From: Sphingomonas sp. UBA978 | GTDB taxonomy: Bacteria; Pseudomonadota; Alphaproteobacteria; Sphingomonadales; Sphingomonadaceae | Length of the DNA stretch: 64,000 nucleotides | Direction of reading: 5' to 3' | Assembly: GCF_002292295.1 (NCBI RefSeq) | Contig: NZ_DBBS01000018.1 | Location: 62,001 to 126,000, forward strand | In this document: one piece after another, positions 23,799 through 33,140 of the stretch | How positions within the stretch are numbered: position 1 is the stretch's first letter | How the letters are laid out: every line of letters begins with the position of its first letter | The notes under the pieces: generated by a model | Database searches by the model: none | Told to the model about the DNA's origin: nothing | The model's input: only the letters and a program-made list of their open reading frames with translations | Made by a program: the position numbers and the translations under genes

Positions 23799-26138
23799 AT
23801 GACGACACGCAGCTATCGGCTGGCGGGTGTGGCGCTGCTCGCGCTGATGCCGGCGCCAGCATGGGCACAACCCATCATCCAGCAACCGCCAGAGCCACAG
23901 CAACAGGAGCAACAGCAGGAGCAGAAGGCGCCCGCAGCCACGGCGGCGGCGGAACCCGGGGATATCGTCGTCACTGCGCAGCGCCGCAGCGAACGGTTGC
24001 AGGACGTGCCGATCGCGATCACCGCGGCGACCGGCGAGCAGCTGGCGCAGGCGCATGTCGAGAACATCACCAACATCCAGAGCCTGTCGCCGAGCATCCA
24101 GTTCCGCTCGCAGGCGAACGGGGCGTCCTCGGCCAACGTCATCATCCGCGGCCTCGGCACGACCGGCACCAGCCGCGCGTTCGAAGGCGCGGTCGGCATC
24201 TTCGTCGACGGCGTCTATCGCACCCGCGCCGCCGCGGTGGTGCAGAACTTCCTCGACATCGATTCGCTCCAGATCCTGCGCGGGCCGCAGGGGACGCTGT
24301 TCGGCAAGAACACCTCGGCGGGCGCGGTGCTGCTGACCAGCACCCGGCCGGAGGCGACACCGACCGCGACCGGCGAATGGACGGTCGGCAATTACGGGAT
24401 GGTGTCCGTCCGCGGCGCGGTGGGCGCGGGCCTGTCCGATACCGTCGCGGTGCGCGTCGCCGGCCTCTACAGCGGCAGCGACGGCTTCTACACCGACCCG
24501 AACGACCGCCGCGCCATCGCCGACAGCGCATCGCATGCGGTGAAGGCGCAGATCCTGTGGGAGCCGTCCGACCGCCTGTCGTTCCAGCTGATCGGCGACG
24601 ATGCGAAGAGCGTCGGCCATTGCTGCTTCGCGACGTCCAGCTACAGCCCCGGCGCGGTGCAGCCGCTGATCGACGGCCTGATCCGCGCGCGCGGATTGCG
24701 CACGCCGTCGCCCCGGCTCAGCGATTTCGAACAGGTGCTAAGCAATCCGGGCCGGCAGGTCGTCCGCGACTATGGCGGCACGTTGCTCGCCTCGCTCGCG
24801 ATCGGCGGCGACACGATCAAATCGGTGTCCGCGATCCGCAAGTTCGTGATCGACCAGCGCAACGGCGATGCCGATTTCTCCGGCGCCGACATCCTCAACC
24901 TCGACGAACGCTTCGCCAGCCGCTTCCTGTCGCAGGAGCTGACCTTTAACGGCAAATCCGCCGCGCTGCACGCCGATTACGTGCTCGGCGGCTTCGTCTC
25001 GGACGAACAGCTCGATCTCGGCCGCAACCTGCGCTGGGGCAGCCAGGCGCAGACCTTCTGGAACACCCTGCTGGGTGCGGGGCGGGTCTATGCGGCGCCG
25101 GGCCTGTGGTCGAACGAGATCATGACCGGATCGGCGCAATCCTATGCGCTATTCGCGCATGCCGACGTCGAACTCGGCAAGGGGTGGAAGCTGCTCGGCG
25201 GCCTGCGCTATTCGATCGAGCGCAAGCGCGGCGCGTTCGCCAACGGCTTCTACCGCAACCGCCCCGACGACACGTTCCGCGTTCTCGGCCTGATGCCCGC
25301 ACCCGCCTATGACGTCGCGACGACGGACCGCGCGCTGTCGGGCACGCTCGGCGCGCAATATTCCTTCAGCCGCGATGCGATGGTCTATCTGACCTACAAT
25401 CGCGGGTTCAAGGCGGGCGGCGTCATCCTCGACGCCAATGGCGCCGGCGGCGCCGCCAACAACCCGGCGATCGTCGCCGGGGCGCGGCCACTGTCGCCGA
25501 TCTACCGCCCCGAAAAGGTCAACGCCTTCGAGTTCGGCGGCAAGTTCAGCTATCTCGACCACCGCGCCCACACCAACGTCGCGATCTTCTACAACACGGT
25601 CTCCGACCTTCAGGTCGCGCAGTTCATCGGCGTCCAGTTCACCGTCCTCAACGCACGGTCCGCGAAGACCTATGGACTGGAGCTGGAGAACAGCATCAGG
25701 ATCGGTCAGGCCCTGACGCTCAACCTCGACGGAACGTGGCTGCCGCATGCGCGCTACGGCGTCGATCCGTCGCTGTCCGCGATGCTGTCGGGGCAGAGCG
25801 TCCGCTTCGTGCCCCGGCTGGGTGGCAACGCCTCGCTCAACCTCGACCAGCCGCTCGGCGACCGGCTGGCGCTGACCGGACGGGTCGAAGTCCAATATAC
25901 GGGCCGCGAATATCTCGACAATTCCAGCAAGATCACCCGCCCCCCGGTGACGCTGCTCAACGCCAATCTCGGCGTCGACATTGCCGATGGCGGCGTTCGG
26001 CTCGAGCTGTGGGGCCAGAACCTCACCAACCGGATCTACGCCAATGCGGCCTTCCTCGCGCCGCTGCAGGGGACGACCGAGAACGCCTATATGGCCCCGC
26101 CCCGCACCTTCGGGCTGCGGACGAAGTTCCGATACTGA
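23799..26138 (+). CDS. TonB-dependent outer-membrane receptor
   Basis: A 779-residue receptor. Signal peptide MTTRSYRLAGVALLALMPAPAWAQ is followed by a Pro/Gln/Glu-rich linker (residues 25-47) that is unusual beside the Ala/Pro linkers of its neighbours. Then come DIVVTAQRRSERLQDVPIAI, a plug domain (SLQILRGPQGTLFGKNTSAG) and a barrel ending in TKFRY. It is organised in tandem with the preceding receptor but not a near-identical copy, so the two may take up different forms of the substrate. Confidence 0.92.
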   Translation: MTTRSYRLAGVALLALMPAPAWAQPIIQQPPEPQQQEQQQEQKAPAATAAAEPGDIVVTAQRRSERLQDVPIAITAATGEQLAQAHVENITNIQSLSPSIQFRSQANGASSANVIIRGLGTTGTSRAFEGAVGIFVDGVYRTRAAAVVQNFLDIDSLQILRGPQGTLFGKNTSAGAVLLTSTRPEATPTATGEWTVGNYGMVSVRGAVGAGLSDTVAVRVAGLYSGSDGFYTDPNDRRAIADSASHAVKAQILWEPSDRLSFQLIGDDAKSVGHCCFATSSYSPGAVQPLIDGLIRARGLRTPSPRLSDFEQVLSNPGRQVVRDYGGTLLASLAIGGDTIKSVSAIRKFVIDQRNGDADFSGADILNLDERFASRFLSQELTFNGKSAALHADYVLGGFVSDEQLDLGRNLRWGSQAQTFWNTLLGAGRVYAAPGLWSNEIMTGSAQSYALFAHADVELGKGWKLLGGLRYSIERKRGAFANGFYRNRPDDTFRVLGLMPAPAYDVATTDRALSGTLGAQYSFSRDAMVYLTYNRGFKAGGVILDANGAGGAANNPAIVAGARPLSPIYRPEKVNAFEFGGKFSYLDHRAHTNVAIFYNTVSDLQVAQFIGVQFTVLNARSAKTYGLELENSIRIGQALTLNLDGTWLPHARYGVDPSLSAMLSGQSVRFVPRLGGNASLNLDQPLGDRLALTGRVEVQYTGREYLDNSSKITRPPVTLLNANLGVDIADGGVRLELWGQNLTNRIYANAAFLAPLQGTTENAYMAPPRTFGLRTKFRY

Positions 26139-26165
26139 GCGACCGACACCATAATCTTTCTGGTC

Positions 26166-26197
26166 AGTGTTGACTATTACTTGCGGTGTGCAACACT
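26166..26197. promoter_or_regulatory. Inverted repeat in the promoter of the lipocalin-like genes
   Basis: AGTGTTG (26166-26172) and CAACACT (26191-26197) are exact reverse complements with an 18-bp spacer. The left arm runs into TTGACTATTA, a possible -35 element and a word shared with the site at 18731. It is 115 bp upstream of the first AttH-like gene. Confidence 0.42.
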
Positions 26198-26312
26198 TGC
26201 CATCTTATGCGACGCTGAGTCGCCTGACGACACGCCCCGCAACCGACGGGGAACAGGCGGCGAAGCCCACGACGAACAGCAGAACAACCAAGGCTTTAGG
26301 AGAAGGCTGGCC

Positions 26313-27401
26313 ATGAAACCCGTGCTTACGCGCGTGCTCGCTTGCGCGCTTGCCCTGTCGGCGTCCCTGCTCGCGACCCTCGCCGGCCCGGCGCCCGCGT
26401 TCGCCCAGGCGATCGGCAACTTCCCCCCGATCGAAACCGGCATCGTCCTGCCCAGGGACGAGGCGTCGCACCGCCAGCCGGCGGAATGGTGGTACATGAC
26501 CGGCTTCCTCGACGGCACCGATCCGGCCGGCGGCAAGCGCTCCTATGCCTATGAGATGGTGGTCTTCCAGATCGCCCCCGTCGCGGGCCTGCCGCCGGTC
26601 TACGACGCGCATTTCGCCATTTCCGATCTCACCCGCGGCACGTTCCACTTCGAAAAGCGCGTCCTGCCCGGGCCGTTCACCACCACCGCCAACCGGTTCG
26701 ACCTCAACGTCCTCGGCTTCCGGATGGGCGGCTCGATGGGCGCTTATTATGCCAAGGCGAGCCGCACCGACCTGCAATATGCGATCGACCTGACCGCGCA
26801 GGCGACGCAGCCGCCGACGCTGAACGGGATCAACGGCGTCGAAACCTACGGCACGTGGAAGTCGCCTTATTATTCGTTCAACGTCAACAAGACGAGCGGA
26901 ACGGTCTGGGACCATGGCGTGCCGATCCGAGTCACCGGCACGACCTGGTACGACCACGAATGGGCGACCGGCGCGCCGGGTCAGGCGGACAGCGGCTGGA
27001 CCTGGTTCGGCGTCTCGATGGACGACGACACCCAGTATAACCTCAGCTTCTTCATGAAGGGCGACGGCACGATCGATCACGCGATCGGGGTCAAGACCGC
27101 GAACGGCACCTATACGCCGATCCCCGCCAGCCAGCTCGTGCTCGAACGCATCGGCAGCTGGCGCAGCCCGAACACCGGCTACACCTATCCGGCGAGCTGG
27201 AAGGTGACGCTGCCCGAGGGTGCGATCACCATCGTGCCGATCATCCAGGACGCCGAGCTGCACGCGCCGGCTACCCAGAAATTCTATTACGAGGGACCTG
27301 CCCGCGTCACCGGCACGCTCGGCGGCAAGCCCGCCACCGGCAAGGCCTTTGCGGAGATGAACCCCTGGGGCGTCGACTGGGGCCTGCGCATCCTCCCCTG
27401 A
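26313..27401 (+). CDS. Exported AttH/CrtC-type lipocalin-like protein
   Basis: A 362-residue protein with a clear signal peptide (residues 1-31, ending PAFAQ) after AGGAGAAGG. It has the hallmark segment of the CrtC/AttH family, HRQPAEWWYMTGFLDG, and a second conserved WYDHEW near residue 215. Family members include carotenoid 1,2-hydratase and Diels-Alderase-like enzymes, and others with no known reaction. No carotenoid genes are near, so a hydratase label should be avoided. Position after two outer-membrane receptors suggests a periplasmic role on, or binding of, the hydrophobic substrate. Followed by a homologue. Confidence 0.8.
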   Translation: MKPVLTRVLACALALSASLLATLAGPAPAFAQAIGNFPPIETGIVLPRDEASHRQPAEWWYMTGFLDGTDPAGGKRSYAYEMVVFQIAPVAGLPPVYDAHFAISDLTRGTFHFEKRVLPGPFTTTANRFDLNVLGFRMGGSMGAYYAKASRTDLQYAIDLTAQATQPPTLNGINGVETYGTWKSPYYSFNVNKTSGTVWDHGVPIRVTGTTWYDHEWATGAPGQADSGWTWFGVSMDDDTQYNLSFFMKGDGTIDHAIGVKTANGTYTPIPASQLVLERIGSWRSPNTGYTYPASWKVTLPEGAITIVPIIQDAELHAPATQKFYYEGPARVTGTLGGKPATGKAFAEMNPWGVDWGLRILP

Positions 27402-27445
27402 TCGCCCGCGCGATCCACCCTATTGCAACCACAAGGAGAGCAAGG

Positions 27446-28546
27446 ATGATCTGGAGAACATCACGGCGGAAACTGGCCGCCATCGCCAACGGCCTCGCCC
27501 TGCTGGCGATGCCGACCGGCATCGGCGCGACCGCGGCGCAGGCGCAATTGTTCGAGCAGCCGGCACCGGTGTCGCTGGCCAAGGACGAAAGCGCGCACCG
27601 CAGCCAGCTGGAATGGTGGTATTTCGTCGGCCATCTCTACGGCACTGACCCGAGCGGCGCGAAGCGCGAATATGGCTATGAGGTCACCGTGTTCCAGCTG
27701 TGGCCGCTGCCGCTCGGCCCCGCGATATATTCGTGGCATTTCGCGATCACCGACGTGAACAACAACGTCCACCGCGTCGAGGAACGGGTCAAGAGCGACA
27801 CCATCCCCGCGCAGACCGGCAGCTTCACCTTCACCAACAAGGACTGGTCGATCGGCGGATCGCGGCAGAATTATGCGATCAAGGCGATGCTGTCCGACGG
27901 CCGGTTCGGCATCGACCTGACCACCAGCAGCCGCATCCCGTTCACCGTCCACGGCACCAACGGCGTGGTCGACTACCGGCCGATCGGCCGGACCTCGGCC
28001 TATTATTCGTCGACCGCGCTCGATACCGTCGGCACGATCTACGACAATGGCGTGCCGATCCGCATCACCGGCACCTCGTGGCAGGATCGCCAGTGGTTCG
28101 TGAAGGGCACCGCGATCAACCAGGGCGGGTCGATCTTCGGCGGCGGCTGGAACTGGTTCGCCGTCCAGCTCGACAACAACACGCAGTACATGCTGTATTA
28201 TCTGCAGGACCCGCTGACCGGCGCGATCGTCAACAAGCTCGGGACCCGCGTCGTCAACGGCGTGTCCAGCCCCGTCCCGGGGCAGCAGATGGACCTGCAG
28301 GTGCTGTCGACCTGGCGCAGCGCGCAATCGGGCTACACCTACCCCTCGAAGTGGAACGTCGTGCTGCCCGAAGGGACGCTGACCGTCACGCCGCAGGTCG
28401 CCGACCAGGAAATGGTCTGGCCCGGCCACCGCACCTATTGGGAGGGGACGTCGGCGGTCGTCGGCACGCTGAACGGGCAATCCGTCACCGGCCGCAGCTA
28501 TGTCGAGGTCAATCCCTACAACCAGCCCTACGCATCGCTGCCCTGA
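27446..28546 (+). CDS. Exported AttH/CrtC-type lipocalin-like protein, second copy
   Basis: A 366-residue homologue of the preceding gene with its own signal peptide (ending AQAQ at about residue 34), HRSQLEWWYFVGHLYG and SWQDRQWF. AAGGAG upstream of ATG. The two proteins share the pattern YGYEVTVFQ/YAYEMVVFQ and a YTYPxxW-VxLPEG segment, so they are paralogues by old duplication, not recent copies. Function unknown; a periplasmic pair acting in sequence or as a heterodimer is possible. Confidence 0.8.
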   Translation: MIWRTSRRKLAAIANGLALLAMPTGIGATAAQAQLFEQPAPVSLAKDESAHRSQLEWWYFVGHLYGTDPSGAKREYGYEVTVFQLWPLPLGPAIYSWHFAITDVNNNVHRVEERVKSDTIPAQTGSFTFTNKDWSIGGSRQNYAIKAMLSDGRFGIDLTTSSRIPFTVHGTNGVVDYRPIGRTSAYYSSTALDTVGTIYDNGVPIRITGTSWQDRQWFVKGTAINQGGSIFGGGWNWFAVQLDNNTQYMLYYLQDPLTGAIVNKLGTRVVNGVSSPVPGQQMDLQVLSTWRSAQSGYTYPSKWNVVLPEGTLTVTPQVADQEMVWPGHRTYWEGTSAVVGTLNGQSVTGRSYVEVNPYNQPYASLP

Positions 28547-28637
28547 CCGATGCGCACGGCCGGCGGCCCGACGGATCGTCCGATCGGGTCGCCGCCCGGC
28601 GCGCCCCCTCCCCCCGTGTTCCTTCGAAAGTGATCCC

Positions 28638-30272
28638 ATGGTCCGGTCGAACGATCGACGCCGGCATCGGGCGTTCGCGCCAGCCCCGTTCCGCCTGATC
28701 GCGCTGCTGCTGGTGGTGACGACCGCCCAGCCCGGCCGCGCGCAGACGGGCGGCGAGACGCTCACCTATCTGACCGCGATCACCGTGGTCGAGGATACGC
28801 CCGCGCGCACGGTCCTCAAGCTCCAGCTGACGCCGCGGATGAACACGCACGTCAGCGCGACCGACGCCTCCGGCACGCCCGCGGTCGCCTTCACGCTCAC
28901 CGCGCGCGGCCGGCAGCTGACCGTGCCGGACCATTTCACCGGCCCGCTGAAGGCGATCCGCGTCGAGGAGAATCCGGGCTTCCTGTTCCTCCGCCTCGAT
29001 CCCCGATCGCCGGGCGTGCAGATCGGATCGATCGACAATGCCGACAACAGCGTGACGGTCACGCTGTCCGATCCCGCCGGCCGCGCGACCGACGCCGCCG
29101 CGACCCCGCCCGACACCGCCGCCCCCGGCCTGTCGGCGAGCGCCGCCGGATCGGTGCCGCCAACGGCGGACTTCTCGGCGATGGGGTTCGAGCTGGTGAT
29201 GCTCGAATATGCCGACGTCAGCGAGGTCGCGGGCCTGCTCACCGACAGCGCCGCGATCAAGCCCAACGACACGTTCGTGCCGCGCTCGCCCGGCTTCGGC
29301 TCCGCCAACACCAACGGCGTCAGCAGCAGCTACAATCCGGGGCCGCAGACGCAGAACACCGATCCCGAACCGCTCGGGCGGTCGATCAACGCCAATATCG
29401 GCGTCGACCGCCGGCTCAACGCGATCTGGCTGCGCGGCGATCCCGCGACGATCGCGCGGCTGAAGGCGCAGATCGCGGCGATCGACCAGCCGATCGACAC
29501 GGTCATGCTCGAAACGCAGATCGTCGAGCTGACCCAGACGGGCGCGCGCAACCTCGGCCTCGACATCGCCAATGCCAACGGCCAGATCGCCACCGCGACC
29601 GCCACCTACGGCAACATCTCCTCGGCGGGATCGTCCTTCCCGCTGACCACGCGCCAGCTCAGCGGCGGCGTCAATCTGCAGGCGTCGCTCTATGCGCAGA
29701 TCCAGAAGGGCGAGGGCCGCATCCTGTCGCGTCCGCGGATCTCGGCGCAGAGCGGATCGGCGGCGCGGATCGTCACCGGCGATGCGATCCCGATCCTCAC
29801 CTCGATCACGCTGTCGGGGGTCAACGGCGTGTCGCAGCAGGTGCAATATGTGAACGTCGGCGTGACGCTCCAGATCGCGCCGCGCGTGACCGACGACGGC
29901 ATCGTCTCCAGCCACATCTATTGCGTCGTATCGAGCGTCACCGGCTATCTGCAGGGCTATCCGACGATCAGCCAGCGCGAGGCGGAAACCTATGCCGCGG
30001 TGCGCGACGGCGAATCCTTCGTGATCGGCGGCCTGTCGCAGGAAAGCAGCATGAAGACGCGCACCAAGCTGCCGATCCTCGGCGATATCCCGATCCTGTC
30101 GATCCTCGCCGGCGCCAGCAAGATCAGCAAGCAGACCACCGAACTCTATATCATGGTCACGCCGCACGTGATCCGCCGGCTCAACCTCAAGACCGCCGGC
30201 GGGCGCGCGGCGGTACCGGCCGGCACGCTGGTCGCTGCCCCCGCCCCGGTGCTCGCGCCCGCCGTGCCGTGA
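28638..30272 (+). CDS. Orphan secretin-family outer-membrane protein
   Basis: A 544-residue exported protein (signal peptide to about residue 37, GRAQ). Residues about 45-145 look like an AMIN-type beta domain. Then an N1-type ring domain (LVMLEYADVSEVAGLL), a Gly/Ser/Asn/Pro-rich insert, and the secretin core from about residue 290 (QIVELTQTGARNLGLDI; GRILSRPRI; VQYVNVGVTLQIAPRV; FVIGGLSQES; LPILGDIPILSILAG; TTELYIMVTPHVI). No other type II, type IV pilus or type III gene lies in the window. It may export or import something for this cluster, or be a relic. Three bases separate its stop from the convergent ferredoxin gene. Confidence 0.88.
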   Translation: MVRSNDRRRHRAFAPAPFRLIALLLVVTTAQPGRAQTGGETLTYLTAITVVEDTPARTVLKLQLTPRMNTHVSATDASGTPAVAFTLTARGRQLTVPDHFTGPLKAIRVEENPGFLFLRLDPRSPGVQIGSIDNADNSVTVTLSDPAGRATDAAATPPDTAAPGLSASAAGSVPPTADFSAMGFELVMLEYADVSEVAGLLTDSAAIKPNDTFVPRSPGFGSANTNGVSSSYNPGPQTQNTDPEPLGRSINANIGVDRRLNAIWLRGDPATIARLKAQIAAIDQPIDTVMLETQIVELTQTGARNLGLDIANANGQIATATATYGNISSAGSSFPLTTRQLSGGVNLQASLYAQIQKGEGRILSRPRISAQSGSAARIVTGDAIPILTSITLSGVNGVSQQVQYVNVGVTLQIAPRVTDDGIVSSHIYCVVSSVTGYLQGYPTISQREAETYAAVRDGESFVIGGLSQESSMKTRTKLPILGDIPILSILAGASKISKQTTELYIMVTPHVIRRLNLKTAGGRAAVPAGTLVAAPAPVLAPAVP

Positions 30273-30275
30273 TCC

Positions 30276-30593
30276 TCAGTCGGCGTCGGCGATCGTCACG
30301 ACCATGCCGTCGAGCGCGTCGGTGACCGTCACCTGACAGGACAGCCGCGATCCGGCGTTGCGGCTGCCGGTCCCGTCGAGCAGGTCGTTCTCGTCCTCCG
30401 ACATCGGCGGAAGCCTGCCGAGGAAGTCCGCCGCGATATGGACGTGGCAGGTCGCGCAGCTGCAACAGCCGCCGCAGAGCGCGGCGATTTCGTCGATCCC
30501 CGCATCGCGCAACGCCTGCATCAGCGTCGTGCCCGCCGGCACCGCGATTGATCGTTCGCCCTGTTCGCGCGTCATGACGGAGATATGCGGCAT
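30276..30593 (-). CDS. [2Fe-2S] ferredoxin, adrenodoxin type
   Basis: A 105-residue ferredoxin with the cluster ligands CX5CX2C (CGGCCSCATCHVHI) and a fourth Cys near residue 85 (LSCQV). This is the P450 redox-partner type. It is the last gene of the reverse operon hydratase - ligase - ligase - hydrolase - ferredoxin, and is the only electron carrier in the window that can serve the P450 at 16532-17767, 13 kb away. Two extra cysteines within the motif (GGCCS) are unusual. Confidence 0.9.
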   Translation of the reverse strand: MPHISVMTREQGERSIAVPAGTTLMQALRDAGIDEIAALCGGCCSCATCHVHIAADFLGRLPPMSEDENDLLDGTGSRNAGSRLSCQVTVTDALDGMVVTIADAD

Positions 30594-30596
30594 GGT

Positions 30597-31571
30597 TCAG
30601 CCTGTCTGTCGGGGGAGGGAGGCGTCGCCGCGCAGGAACGTGGCGATACGGGCGCGTGCCTGTCGGGCTTCGCGGAAATCATAGGCCTGGAAGACGTGCG
30701 GCATGCCCGGCCACACCTCGACCCGGACCGGCACGCCCGCGGCGATCGCCGGCGCCGCCAGCCGCACGCCGTCGTCGCGCAGCCGCTCGGTGCTGCCGAC
30801 CTGGACGAGCAGCGGCGGCAGCCCGAGCAGGTCGGCGAACAGCGGCGAACAGCCGGGATCGGCCGGGTCCGCATCGCCCAGATAATAGGCCGGCGCCGGC
30901 ATCGGCTGCCCGCCGAGCATCGGATCGCGCTCGGCATTCTCCGCGATCGACGCCCCCGCATAGCTGAGGTCGGTCATCGGCGACATCAGCGCGACCGCAC
31001 GCGGCAGGCGCCGCCCGCGATCCCGCGCGCGCAGCAGCATCCCGAGCGCCAGCGCCGCGCCCGCGGAATCGGCGGCGACGACGATATCGCCGGCATCGAC
31101 CCCGTCCGCGAGCAGCGCATCGTACACCGCGAGGCAATCGTCCTGCGCGGCGGGATAGGCATGTTCCGGCGCCAGCCGGTACAGCGGCAGGACGACGCGC
31201 CCGATCCCGGCGGCCCGCGCGATCCGCGCCGCCATCAGCATATGGCCGTGGATCGAGCGGAAGAAGAATCCGCCGCCATGGACGAACAGCAGCACGTCGT
31301 TGGCGCGGCGCGGCGCGACCGGATCGACGATCGCGAGCGTCTTGACCGCGACGCCCGCGATATCGGCGTCCTCCGCCGTGAACGGCCGCGACGCGCGGCG
31401 CTGCAGCCGCGCCATCCCGGCATCGAACCGGTCGAGCTTGCCGCGCGCCGCGATCAGCGCCGCGGGATCGCCGACGTCGAGCGGCGTCTTCGCCCGCGTC
31501 GCGCGCAACAGCGCGTTGGTCAGGCGCGCACCGAACCCCGGCCGGCCCGCGATATGGTCGATACCGGTCAT
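30597..31571 (-). CDS. Alpha/beta hydrolase, hormone-sensitive-lipase family
   Basis: A 324-residue esterase/lactonase-like enzyme. Oxyanion motif HGGGFFF; nucleophile elbow ADSAGA (the usual GDSAGG with two changes); His in MPHVFQ near the end. The start at 31571 overlaps the CoA-ligase stop (ATGA). It would hydrolyse the ester or lactone made by the Baeyer-Villiger enzyme, giving a hydroxy acid for CoA activation. Substrate is inferred from context. Confidence 0.86.
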   Translation of the reverse strand: MTGIDHIAGRPGFGARLTNALLRATRAKTPLDVGDPAALIAARGKLDRFDAGMARLQRRASRPFTAEDADIAGVAVKTLAIVDPVAPRRANDVLLFVHGGGFFFRSIHGHMLMAARIARAAGIGRVVLPLYRLAPEHAYPAAQDDCLAVYDALLADGVDAGDIVVAADSAGAALALGMLLRARDRGRRLPRAVALMSPMTDLSYAGASIAENAERDPMLGGQPMPAPAYYLGDADPADPGCSPLFADLLGLPPLLVQVGSTERLRDDGVRLAAPAIAAGVPVRVEVWPGMPHVFQAYDFREARQARARIATFLRGDASLPRQTG

Positions 31572-33106
31572 GCCGCCGCCCCCGCCGCCTGCCGATAGGC
31601 GTCGCGGATCAGCCGCTTGTAGAGCTTGCCGGTCGGCTCGCGCGGCAGCTGCGGCATGAAGTCGATCTGCCGCGGCACCTTGATGCCCGACAGCTGCCCC
31701 CGCAGCCACTGGCGGATTTCCTCGGCGAAACCCTCGTTGGCGTCCGCCCAGTCGACGGGCTGGATCACCGCGACCACCTTTTCGCCGAAATCGGGATCGG
31801 GCGCGCCGACCACCGCCGCATCGGCGATCCGCGGATGCGTCACCAGGACGTTCTCGATCTCCTGCGGATAGACGTTCACCCCGCCCGAGATAATCATGAA
31901 GCTCTGCCGATCGGTCAGGTAGAGATAGCCGTCCTCGTCCAGCCGGCCGACGTCGCCCAGCGTGGTCCAGCCGTGCACGTTGGCGACCGCCGCGGTCTTG
32001 GCGGGATCGTTATGGTAGGAAAAGCGCGGGCCGCCCTCGAAGTAGATCGCGCCCTCGCGACCCGGCGGCAGGTCGTTCGCGGCGTCGTCGCAGATGTGCG
32101 GCGTGCCGATCACCGCGCGGCCGACCGATCCGGGCTTGCGCAGCCATTCGGCCGAATCGATCATCGTCCAGCCGTTGCCCTCCGTCCCCGAATAATATTC
32201 GAACAGGATCGGCCCCCACCAGTCGATCATCGCCCGCTTGACCGGCACCGGACAGGGCGCCGCGGCATGGATCGCCACGCGCAGCGACGACAGGTCGTAC
32301 GCGCCCCGCACCGCCTCGGGCAGCTTGAGCAGGCGCACGAAATGCGTCGGCACCCACTGGCTGGCGGTGACCCGGTAGCGCGCGATCGCACGCAGCGCCT
32401 CCTCGGGATCGAAATGCTCCATCACCACCACCGTCCCGCCCAGCCGGTGGACGGTCATCGACCAGTGCAGCGGCGCGGCGTGATAGAGCGGCGCCGGCGA
32501 CAGATAGACGGTGTCGCCCGTAAAACCGAACCGTCCGGCGGCGAGTTGCGTCAGCACCGGCGGCGCCGCGATCGACGGGTCCTCGGGCAGCGCCCAGCGC
32601 ACGCCCTTGGGCCGCCCCGTCGTCCCCGACGAATAGAGCATCAGCGCCCCTGCCGATTCGTCGGCGATCGGCGTATCGGGCATCGCCGCCGCCGCGCCGT
32701 TCCAGTCGCGAAAGCCGGTGGCGGGGGTATCGAGCATGAACATCGCGACCCCCGGCAACCGCGCCGGCAGCTCGCCCGCCACGGCGGCGAGACAGGGCGA
32801 GGTCACCAGCAGCTTCGCCCCGGAATCGGTCAGGATATAGTCCGCCTCCGCCGCGGTCGCGCGCGACGACAGGCAGACGAGATACAGGCCGCTGCGCTGC
32901 GCCGCCCAGGCGAGGTCGAAGAAGCGGGGATGGTTCTCGAGGAACACCGCCACCACGTCGCCGCGCACCAGCCCCGCCGCGCGGAACAGATGCGCGCCCT
33001 GGTTGGAACGGCGATCGAGCGTCGCATAATCGATCGTCTCCCCGGTCGCGTGCAGGACGACCGCGGCCTTTGCGGGATGGGTGCGGGCATGGACACAGGG
33101 ATGCAT
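31568..33106 (-). CDS. AMP-forming acyl-CoA synthetase
   Basis: A 512-residue ANL-superfamily ligase. P-loop YSSGTTGRPKG, the YSGTEGNG motif, TLGDVGRLDEDGYLYLTDR and the C-terminal lysine segment PREPTGKLYKR are all visible. ATG 33106 (MHPCVHARTHPAK) is a typical start; a TTG at 33148 is unlikely. It activates a carboxylic acid of the pathway to its CoA ester. Two ligases side by side suggest two different acids, for instance from the two halves of a cleaved ester. Confidence 0.88.
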   Translation of the reverse strand: MHPCVHARTHPAKAAVVLHATGETIDYATLDRRSNQGAHLFRAAGLVRGDVVAVFLENHPRFFDLAWAAQRSGLYLVCLSSRATAAEADYILTDSGAKLLVTSPCLAAVAGELPARLPGVAMFMLDTPATGFRDWNGAAAAMPDTPIADESAGALMLYSSGTTGRPKGVRWALPEDPSIAAPPVLTQLAAGRFGFTGDTVYLSPAPLYHAAPLHWSMTVHRLGGTVVVMEHFDPEEALRAIARYRVTASQWVPTHFVRLLKLPEAVRGAYDLSSLRVAIHAAAPCPVPVKRAMIDWWGPILFEYYSGTEGNGWTMIDSAEWLRKPGSVGRAVIGTPHICDDAANDLPPGREGAIYFEGGPRFSYHNDPAKTAAVANVHGWTTLGDVGRLDEDGYLYLTDRQSFMIISGGVNVYPQEIENVLVTHPRIADAAVVGAPDPDFGEKVVAVIQPVDWADANEGFAEEIRQWLRGQLSGIKVPRQIDFMPQLPREPTGKLYKRLIRDAYRQAAGAAA

Positions 33107-33140
33107 GGCGGCAGACGTCCGGGACAGAGGAAGCACGGGA

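Noticed and set aside
26313..28546. Carotenoid 1,2-hydratase (CrtC) function
   Set aside because: No other carotenoid gene is nearby and the proteins are exported; only the broad AttH/CrtC family is supported.
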